Shown here in pieces: positions 1 through 4,986 of a DNA stretch of 10,633 bases. The stretch is taken from the NCBI GenBank assembly GCA_947623615.1, contig CANQHH010000028.1:1-10633 (forward strand), read 5' to 3'. A program made the translations under genes and the position numbers. This stretch comes from an uncultured Clostridia bacterium (GTDB lineage: Bacteria; Bacillota; Clostridia; TANB77; CAG-508). Position 1 is the first letter of the stretch. Each line of letters begins with the position of its first letter. The notes below the pieces were generated by a model. The model saw only the letters and a list, made by a program, of their open reading frames with translations, was not told the origin of the DNA and did no database searches.

Positions 1-1
1 T

Positions 2-85
2 TATGGTGTACCAAATACTATAGATGTATTTGACATATATTCTTGGATGATGCAACAATATGGATTGACAAGTATTAATCAATAA
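2..85 (+). CDS. C-terminal end of an unidentified protein (partial, cut by window edge)
   Basis: This is the last 27 codons of an open frame that enters from the left edge and stops at TAA 83-85. The visible residues read roughly YGVPNTIDVFDIY, then SWMMQQYGLTSINQ. The other two plus-strand frames stop early (TGA at 31-33, TAG at 19-21). The frame stops directly against the 5' arm of a strong hairpin, as a real 3' gene end would, and it converges on mutS2. I do not recognise the family; 27 residues with several aromatics and no motif are not enough to assign one. A minus-strand frame is also open over this short stretch, so the coding assignment is moderate only. Confidence 0.5.
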   Translation, partial: YGVPNTIDVFDIYSWMMQQYGLTSINQ

Positions 86-146
86 AAAGAAGAACCTAAA
101 TTGTTATACCGAAAGTTTAACAAGTAGGGTTCTCTTCTTTCTTATT
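86..146. terminator. Long imperfect hairpin, probable bidirectional terminator between convergent genes
   Basis: AAAGAAG (86-92) pairs with CTTCTTT (134-140) and AACC (93-96) with GGTT (128-131), with a two-base bulge. After a small internal loop, TTGTTA (101-106) pairs with TAACAA (118-123). On the plus strand the stem runs straight into CTTATT. On the minus strand the exit sequence is CTTCTTTTTATT, a better U-tract. It lies immediately after the stop of the left-edge gene and about 120 bases past the mutS2 stop, so it can end both converging transcripts. The pairing is read directly; termination is inferred. Confidence 0.65.
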
Positions 147-179
147 GTATAGGAAAAATCGAAGATTTTTGCTATACAA
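145..179. repeat. Inverted repeat with GAA loop (hairpin 1 of cluster)
   Basis: TTGTATAG (145-152) pairs with CTATACAA (172-179). After one G/G mismatch, AAAAATC (154-160) pairs with GATTTTT (164-170) around a GAA loop (161-163). That is 15 paired positions with one mismatch. It sits in the gene-free stretch between the left-edge gene and mutS2, and on the mutS2 transcript it precedes the long terminator hairpin. It has no clear U-tract of its own. Function is unknown. Confidence 0.75.
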
Positions 180-197
180 CAAGGTTAAGTTTCCTTG
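180..197. repeat. Short hairpin between the GAA-loop hairpins
   Basis: CAAGG (180-184) pairs with CCTTG (193-197) across an eight-base loop. It is modest alone, but it abuts hairpin 1 exactly (which ends at 179) and nearly joins hairpin 2 (which starts at 202), so positions 145-244 form an almost continuous chain of stems. Confidence 0.4.
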
Positions 198-201
198 GAT
201 C

Positions 202-229
202 GTGCAATAATTGCGAAGCAATTTTGCAC
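202..229. repeat. Inverted repeat with GCGAAGC core (hairpin 2 of cluster)
   Basis: GTGCAA (202-207) pairs with TTGCAC (224-229) and AATTGC (209-214) with GCAATT (218-223), with T208 bulged and GAA (215-217) as the loop. The core GCGAAGC matches a DNA heptamer known for forming an unusually stable mini-hairpin. On the mutS2 transcript the loop reads UUC closed by C-G. Confidence 0.75.
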
Positions 230-231
230 AT

Positions 232-251
232 GTGGCGAAGCCACTTTTCTT
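232..251 (+). terminator. Short GAA-loop hairpin plus T-run (hairpin 3 of cluster)
   Basis: GTGGC (232-236) pairs perfectly with GCCAC (240-244) around GAA (237-239), and TTTTCTT (245-251) follows on the plus strand. In that orientation it has the form of a small intrinsic terminator. It ends 15 bases short of the mutS2 stop, so it could block plus-strand read-through from the left-edge gene. The core again contains GCGAAGC. Confidence 0.5.
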
Positions 252-266
252 ACAATTTAAGATTAA

Positions 267-2537
267 CTAGTTTAATTCAACAACAGTTACTCCCATTTCA
301 CCTTCTCCGAAAGTTCCAAGCCTAAAAGATTTTACAGAGGAGTTGCTTTTCAAATATTGGTGAATACCATTTCTAAGTTTTCCAGTACCTTTTCCGTGAA
401 CTATGCGAATAGGTGACAGTTTTGCAATTACGCAATCATCAATATATTTATCTATAACAAAAAGCGCATCATCAACATTTAATCCGATAACATTTATCTC
501 AGGAGAAATGTTTTTAGATTTGTATTTATCATTTTTATTAAAACTAATATTCCCCTTAGAAGTTTGCTTATCAAGAGTATTATTTTTCATACTATTTTTA
601 GTATTTAGTGTTTTTAATATTTCTAAATTAAGCGTGTTTTTATTGTCCCCGCTATTATTTATATCTTGTAGTTTATCATTTAATTCGTTTCTAAGTCTAT
701 TTGCAGAAGTTAAATTGTTAGCATTATTTGAAGAGCTTTTTTCGATTTTATTTAATTTTTTTATTATACTATTTGCTTCTTCTTTCGCAGATAGCACAAT
801 ATTTCTAGCCTCATTTTTAGCATTGTCCAATAATTCACGTTCACGTTTTTTTAAAGAATTTTTATCATTTTCTAAAGATTTTCTCAAAGTTTGAATTTGA
901 ACTAAATTTTTATGAATTTCTTCACGTTCTTTTTCTATTTGTATTTTATCATCATATATGCTTTTCATTAGCTCTTCTATGCTAGTATCGTCTTCATTTA
1001 CCAATGATTTAGCAGTGTCGAGAATATCGGTATTTAAACCTAATTTTCTACTTATTGCAAAAGCGTTACTTTTACCAGGGATACCAATTAAAAGATTATA
1101 TGTTGGCTGTAAATTATCTATATCAAATTCGCTACTTGCATTTTCAAAACCATCTGTTAATAAGCAAAAATTTTTTAATTCCTGATAATGTGTGGTAGAT
1201 AAAGCAATACTTCCAAGATTGTGAAAAAATTGTAATATACTAATTGCCAAATTAGCACCTTCTATAGGATCGGTTCCCGAACCAAGTTCATCAAGAAGTA
1301 TTAGACTATTAGAAGTTGCTGTGTTTGTAATTTCAACAATATTAGAAATATGTGAAGAAAATGTACTAAGAGATTCTTGAATACTTTGTTCATCACCAAT
1401 ATCTGCAAAAATATTATCAAAAATATAAATACTACTATTTTCGCTACAAGGTATAAAAATACCAGAGTATGCCATAAGAAGCATAAGACCGAATGTTTTT
1501 AAAGTTACAGTTTTACCACCTGTATTAGGTCCTGTTATAACAAGAGATGTAAATTTATCACCAATTGATATGTTTATAGGAACTATTTTTTCTTTTGGAA
1601 TAAGAGGATGTCTAGCTTTAATAAAATTAACATATTTATTGTCGTTTATAATTGGTAGTACGCCGTTTATATCAATAGAGTAATTAGCTTTTGCAAAAAT
1701 CAAGTCCAACTCTCCAATAATATGCAAATTATTGGTTATAGGCTCGCAATAATCATATAACATATCAGATAAGTTTTTTAAGATTTTTTCTATTTCAATA
1801 TTTTCTTCAACCTTTAAACTTGAAATTTTATTATTTAAATCAAACACACTAATTGGTTCTATAAAAACAGAAGAGCCACTACTTGAGATATCGTGTATAA
1901 GACCTTTAACAGTATTTTTATATTCTGATTTTATAGGGATTACATATCTATCATTACGAATTGTAATAATAGGCTCCATTATATATTTAGAATAGGTATT
2001 AGAGTGAATGAATGAATTTAGTTTATCTCTAATTTCCTGTTCTGATTTTTTTATTTGGTTTCTAATAGATAATAATGTACTAGATGCATTATCAGATATT
2101 GTATTATCATCTAAAATAATGCTAGATATTTTTTCTTCTATACCTTTGTTAGTGTATAAACTTAAGAAGAAATGAGTTAATATAGGAAAATCAGAAGTAT
2201 CAAAGTTTTCATCAGTAAAGAAATATTCTTTCAAATATCTAGATACTTTTAAAATAGCAGTTATTTCCAATAAAGCCTTAGGTGATAAGATTGAATAGCC
2301 TTTTAATTGTGTTATCCATAAGCTAATATCTGGAATTTCGTCTATAGGAAAAGAGCCTTTTCTAATTTTTAAATTTACAGCCTCATTAGTTTGAAAAAGT
2401 AAATTTGATACAGAAGATTTATCAAATTTAGGTTTAAGTGTAGACAAATTTTCTTTTCCGATATATGTTTTACAATATTTGTTTAAAAAGTTTATAATTT
2501 TATTATATTCTAGTACTTCTAAATATTTTGCGTTCAT
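267..2537 (-). CDS. mutS2: MutS2: SMC-like ATPase with C-terminal Smr nuclease domain
   Basis: A 756-residue protein with MutS2 family architecture and length. The N-terminal lever/clamp region covers residues 1 to about 300. The ATPase carries Walker A GPNTGGKT at 336-343, Walker B LILLDE ending D416-E417, and STTHY near 447-451. A charged coiled coil spans about 510-600, an Asn/Ser/Lys-rich linker about 600-675, and a C-terminal Smr domain about 680-756 with HGKGTGKLR at 714-722. The usual Smr LDLRG/LDLHG motif is replaced by INVIGL. Family work links MutS2 to suppressing recombination (Helicobacter) and to sensing or splitting collided ribosomes (Bacillus subtilis); which applies here is not visible. 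The start is the second ATG of an ATGATG pair, 5 nt from GGAGG (2543-2547). An in-frame TTG at 2549 overlaps that site and is rejected. It is transcribed divergently from the rimP operon. Confidence 0.96.
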   Translation of the reverse strand: MNAKYLEVLEYNKIINFLNKYCKTYIGKENLSTLKPKFDKSSVSNLLFQTNEAVNLKIRKGSFPIDEIPDISLWITQLKGYSILSPKALLEITAILKVSRYLKEYFFTDENFDTSDFPILTHFFLSLYTNKGIEEKISSIILDDNTISDNASSTLLSIRNQIKKSEQEIRDKLNSFIHSNTYSKYIMEPIITIRNDRYVIPIKSEYKNTVKGLIHDISSSGSSVFIEPISVFDLNNKISSLKVEENIEIEKILKNLSDMLYDYCEPITNNLHIIGELDLIFAKANYSIDINGVLPIINDNKYVNFIKARHPLIPKEKIVPINISIGDKFTSLVITGPNTGGKTVTLKTFGLMLLMAYSGIFIPCSENSSIYIFDNIFADIGDEQSIQESLSTFSSHISNIVEITNTATSNSLILLDELGSGTDPIEGANLAISILQFFHNLGSIALSTTHYQELKNFCLLTDGFENASSEFDIDNLQPTYNLLIGIPGKSNAFAISRKLGLNTDILDTAKSLVNEDDTSIEELMKSIYDDKIQIEKEREEIHKNLVQIQTLRKSLENDKNSLKKRERELLDNAKNEARNIVLSAKEEANSIIKKLNKIEKSSSNNANNLTSANRLRNELNDKLQDINNSGDNKNTLNLEILKTLNTKNSMKNNTLDKQTSKGNISFNKNDKYKSKNISPEINVIGLNVDDALFVIDKYIDDCVIAKLSPIRIVHGKGTGKLRNGIHQYLKSNSSVKSFRLGTFGEGEMGVTVVELN

Positions 2538-2566
2538 CATAACCTCCAAAAATAAATTCTAATATA

Positions 2567-2594
2567 TTATTACACAAAATGTAAAAAAATTCAA
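2567..2594 (-). promoter_or_regulatory. Candidate mutS2 promoter (weak)
   Basis: On the minus strand TTGAAT (2594-2589) is followed after 16 bases by TAATAA (2572-2567), about 30 bases before the mutS2 start codon. The match to a housekeeping promoter is partial and the surroundings are so A+T-rich that chance matches are common. It is listed because mutS2 has no gene upstream on its strand and must start in this region. Confidence 0.35.
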
Positions 2595-2601
2595 ATAATG
2601 C

Positions 2602-2630
2602 TTGCAATTGGGAAAAAAATGCAGTATAAT
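2602..2630 (+). promoter_or_regulatory. Housekeeping (sigma-A type) promoter of the rimP-truB operon
   Basis: The -35 box TTGCAA (2602-2607) and the perfect -10 box TATAAT (2625-2630) are separated by exactly 17 bases. Transcription would begin near 2637, giving a leader of about 80 nt before rimP that contains a perfect hairpin. No comparable promoter is evident further down the operon, so this is the likely main start for all eight genes. Confidence 0.8.
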
Positions 2631-2651
2631 AATAAATGCATAGTATTTATA

Positions 2652-2680
2652 AGAAGAGTGGAAGCAAATTCCACTCTTCT
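2652..2680 (+). promoter_or_regulatory. rimP leader hairpin
   Basis: AGAAGAGTGGAA (2652-2663) pairs perfectly over 12 bp with TTCCACTCTTCT (2669-2680) around a GCAAA loop. It begins about 15 nt after the predicted transcription start. It is followed by ATACGTAATATGG, not a U-tract, so it is unlikely to be a simple terminator. From memory, GAGTGG/CCACTC hairpins recur ahead of rimP in Firmicutes. A role in mRNA stability, processing or autoregulation is inference. Confidence 0.75.
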
Positions 2681-2716
2681 ATACGTAATATGGAATAAAA
2701 TGTAAGGAGATACTAG

Positions 2717-3187
2717 ATGGCAAACATAGAGGAAAAAGTAGAAAAATTATTAAAAAAGCCAATAGAAGATTTGGGATATAAATTATATGATGTTAATTAT
2801 GTAAAAGAAGGTCAAAACTATTTTTTACGAGTATTTATTGAAAAAGACGATGGAGAAATATGTTTAGATGACTGTGAGAAAGTAAATAACGGAATAAATG
2901 ATATATTAGATACGGCAGATTATATAAAAGAGCAATATTTTCTAGAGGTATCTTCAACAGGAGTAGAAAAAGTTTTAAGAAAAGATGAACATTTAAAACA
3001 GAATATAGATAATGAAATTCAAATAAAATTATTTAAGCCAATAAATAAACAAAAGGAGTTTGTGGGAACATTAAAAGAGTTTGACGAAAATAATATAATT
3101 CTATGTTTAGAAAATAATGATGAAATTAAAATTGATAGAAAAGATATAGCTTTAATAAAAACTGTTTTTGATTGGGATAAAATATAA
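2717..3187 (+). CDS. rimP: RimP, 30S ribosome maturation factor
   Basis: A 156-residue protein of normal RimP length. RimP acts in the cytoplasm on the free 30S subunit and is needed for efficient maturation of the head region. The N-terminal alpha/beta domain (about 1-83) shows the family pattern: GYKLYDVNYVKEG, then LRVFIEKDDG, then LDDCEKV, and YFLEVSSTGVEKVL near the domain boundary, where many relatives read VSSPGLDRPL. The rest (about 88-156) is the Sm-like beta domain, with FVGTLKEFDENNI and a terminal DIALIKTVFDW segment. The start ATG follows AAGGAGAT with 7-8 nt spacing. It is the first gene of the operon, under a clear promoter and behind a leader hairpin, and nusA follows after 14 nt. 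Confidence 0.95.
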   Translation: MANIEEKVEKLLKKPIEDLGYKLYDVNYVKEGQNYFLRVFIEKDDGEICLDDCEKVNNGINDILDTADYIKEQYFLEVSSTGVEKVLRKDEHLKQNIDNEIQIKLFKPINKQKEFVGTLKEFDENNIILCLENNDEIKIDRKDIALIKTVFDWDKI

Positions 3188-3201
3188 AGGAGGAGTAAAA
3201 A

Positions 3202-4368
3202 ATGAGAAAAAAAGCAGATAAAAGCAGTGTTCAAGCAATTGATAGTAAAGAATTGATTATGGCAATGGAAGAATTAGAAAAAGAAAAAGGAATAAAAAAA
3301 GATTATTTATTAGAATCAATAGAAACAGCATTGGTTACAGCATATAAAAGAAATTTTGATTCAGTTGAAAATGTAAAAATTACAATGGATAAAGAAACTG
3401 GAGAAATACATGTTTATGCAGAGAAAGATATAGTAGAAAATCCAGAAGATATAGAAGATGTAAATTTACAAATTACATTAGAAGAAGCTAGAAAAATAGA
3501 TCCTAAACTTCAAATAGGTGATAAAGCATTAATAGAATTAGTACCAAAAAATTTTGGAAGGATAGCAGCAGGAACAGCTAAACAAGTTATAATACAAAAA
3601 ATTAGAGAAGCATCTAGAAATTTTCTATTTGATGAATTTAATGATAGAAAAGGAGAAATTGTTTCTGGAATAGTACAAAAATCAGAAGGCGGAATTATAG
3701 TATTAGATTTAGGAAAATTAGAGGGTGTTATACCTGTAAAAGAACAAATACCAACAGAAAAATATAAAGTTAATGATAAAATAAGAGCATATGTATTGGA
3801 TGTAGAAAGAGGAGCAAAAGGAAATCCACAAGTCATAGCATCAAGAGCTCATCCTGATTTTGTAAGAAAACTATTTGAGTTAGAAATTCCTGAAATATAT
3901 GAGGGAGTAATTGAGATAAAAAGTGTTTCGAGAGACCCAGGAAATAGAAGTAAAGTTGCAGTATATTCACCAAATGAAAATATAGATCCAGTTGGATCAT
4001 GTGTTGGACAAAAGGGTATTCGTATACAAAATATAATAAACGAATTAAATGGAGAAAAAATTGATGTAATTGAATGGTCAGAAGATCCAGCAATTTATAT
4101 ATCAGCAGCATTACTTCCAGCACAGGTTATGGCAGTAGATATAAAAGAAGAAGAAAAATTTGCTCAGGTAATAGTCCAAGATGATCAGTTATCATTAGCA
4201 ATTGGTAAATCTGGACAAAATGCAAGATTAGCAGCAAAATTAACTAAATGGAAAATAGATATAAAAAGTGAATCTCAATTTAGAAAAATGCTTGAAGAAA
4301 TGCAAAATGAAACATCAGAAACAGATTCTGACGAATCTAATGAAACTGAAGAAAGTATACAAGAATAG
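3202..4368 (+). CDS. nusA: NusA, transcription elongation/termination/antitermination factor
   Basis: A 388-residue NusA of the short Firmicutes type, without the C-terminal acidic repeats of proteobacteria. It binds RNA polymerase and nascent RNA and modulates pausing, termination and antitermination. Order: N-terminal RNAP-binding domain about 18-145 (MEELEKEKGI through IREASRNF); S1 domain about 150-215 (GEIVSGIVQK to VIASRAHP); KH1 about 230-300 with GSCVGQKGIR at 265-274; KH2 about 310-360 with IGKSGQNAR at 334-342; then an acidic Glu/Ser/Thr tail of about 28 residues. The start follows AAAGGAGGAG at good spacing. It gives a Lys/Ser-rich extension of about 18 residues before the usual NusA beginning; the internal ATG at 3259 has no good ribosome binding site. 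ylxR follows after 44 nt. Confidence 0.97.
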   Translation: MRKKADKSSVQAIDSKELIMAMEELEKEKGIKKDYLLESIETALVTAYKRNFDSVENVKITMDKETGEIHVYAEKDIVENPEDIEDVNLQITLEEARKIDPKLQIGDKALIELVPKNFGRIAAGTAKQVIIQKIREASRNFLFDEFNDRKGEIVSGIVQKSEGGIIVLDLGKLEGVIPVKEQIPTEKYKVNDKIRAYVLDVERGAKGNPQVIASRAHPDFVRKLFELEIPEIYEGVIEIKSVSRDPGNRSKVAVYSPNENIDPVGSCVGQKGIRIQNIINELNGEKIDVIEWSEDPAIYISAALLPAQVMAVDIKEEEKFAQVIVQDDQLSLAIGKSGQNARLAAKLTKWKIDIKSESQFRKMLEEMQNETSETDSDESNETEESIQE

Positions 4369-4412
4369 AAATATAAATAAATCGAATACAATAGAATAAA
4401 GGGTGTGAAAAA

Positions 4413-4673
4413 TTGAAAAGTTTACCGGAAAGAACTTGTATGGGATGTAATTCCAAAAAAGTAAAAAATGAGCTAATAAGAATTGTAAAAGATAAAAATG
4501 GTAATATTAGTATAGATAAAGATGGCAAAGCTTCTGGCAGAGGTGCATATATATGTGATAATATAGAATGTCTTGAAAAAGCGATAAAATCACGAAGAAT
4601 TGAAAGAGTTTTTTCTCAAAAAATTGAAGATGAAGTATATGAAAGGTTACGAGGTGTTATTATTGGGGGATAA
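4413..4673 (+). CDS. ylxR: YlxR (RnpM) family RNA-binding protein, DUF448
   Basis: An 86-residue protein with the YlxR signature: PERTCMGCNSKK near the N-terminus, an ELIRIVK strand, and GRGAYICDNIECLEKAIK in the middle. The family is basic and nucleic-acid-binding. In Bacillus subtilis the protein, renamed RnpM, is reported to bind RNase P RNA and modulate RNase P; applying that here is by homology. The start is TTG, placed by GGGTGTG at 4401-4407 and by the family's usual N-terminus; no ATG lies in a better position. The gene ends GVIIGG and overlaps the next gene by 11 nt. The C-terminal codons double as the ribosome binding site and start of ylxQ. Confidence 0.93.
   Translation: MKSLPERTCMGCNSKKVKNELIRIVKDKNGNISIDKDGKASGRGAYICDNIECLEKAIKSRRIERVFSQKIEDEVYERLRGVIIGG
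4651..4665 (+). promoter_or_regulatory. Ribosome binding site and TTG start of ylxQ inside ylxR
   Basis: GAGGTG (4651-4656), six bases, then TTG (4663-4665). This site decides the ylxQ start in favour of TTG 4663 over GTG 4654 or the upstream ATG codons at 4600, 4630 and 4639. The same layout recurs at the ylxQ/infB junction (4967-4981). Confidence 0.7.
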
Positions 4674-4986
4674 CAATAAATTATGCGGAATCTTAGGATT
4701 AGCCAGAAGAGCAGGAAAAATAGTTTTTGGAACAGAAGCATGCTTACAAGGTGTAAAAAGAAAAAATATAAAGCTTTTAATAGTAGCTAAGGATGCAGCA
4801 GAAAGGACAAAAACCAAATTCAGCCAACTATGTAAAGAAAATAATATACAATTATTAGAAATTTTGAATATAGAAGAAATAAGTAAATCTATAGGAAGTG
4901 CAAATAAAGCTATTATCGGGATTAAAGATATAAACTTTTCAAAAGAGATAATTAAGATTATTGATGGGGGTGAAATTATTGGGTAA
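4663..4986 (+). CDS. ylxQ: YlxQ, L7Ae/L30e-family RNA-binding protein
   Basis: With the TTG start at 4663 this is a 107-residue protein, the usual size of this single-domain family. It begins GDNNKLCGILGLARRAGKI, the characteristic family opening, followed by GTEACLQGVKRKNIKLLIVAKDA and AERTKTKFSQLCKENNI. Members fold like ribosomal proteins L7Ae/L30e/YbxF and are expected to bind kink-turn-type RNA; the RNA partner of YlxQ is not established. A frame open back to ATG 4600 would add 21 residues, but these lie wholly inside ylxR and lack family character. It overlaps ylxR by 11 nt and infB by 8 nt, so it should be translated by coupling with both. It ends GEIIG, echoing the GVIIGG end of ylxR because of the shared junction sequence. 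Confidence 0.9.
   Translation: MGDNNKLCGILGLARRAGKIVFGTEACLQGVKRKNIKLLIVAKDAAERTKTKFSQLCKENNIQLLEILNIEEISKSIGSANKAIIGIKDINFSKEIIKIIDGGEIIG
4967..4981 (+). promoter_or_regulatory. Ribosome binding site and TTG start of infB inside ylxQ
   Basis: GGGGTG (4967-4972), six bases, then TTG (4979-4981). It places the infB start at 4979, giving a protein beginning MGKTKIHEIAKE as IF2 proteins usually do. The in-frame TTG 4961 and ATG 4964 lie upstream of, or next to, this site and are less suitable. Confidence 0.7.

Noticed and set aside
145..251. CRISPR-like array in the mutS2 downstream region
   Set aside because: The repeated units are hairpins of different sequence and length sharing only the GAA loop. 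There are no constant direct repeats or regular spacers.
403..894. Plus-strand open frame of 163 codons inside mutS2
   Set aside because: It is antisense to the MutS2 linker and Smr region. Its Ser/Leu/Phe-rich composition mirrors Lys/Asn/Glu codons on the coding strand, and no family features are visible.
2538..2549. Earlier mutS2 starts at TTG 2549 or ATG 2540
   Set aside because: TTG 2549 overlaps the GGAGG site and ATG 2540 is only 2 nt from it. ATG 2537 has 5 nt spacing and gives the family's usual N-terminus.
4600..4662. Upstream ATG codons giving a 128-residue YlxQ
   Set aside because: The extra 21 residues lie wholly within ylxR and do not resemble the YlxQ N-terminus. TTG 4663 has a strong ribosome binding site at ideal spacing.
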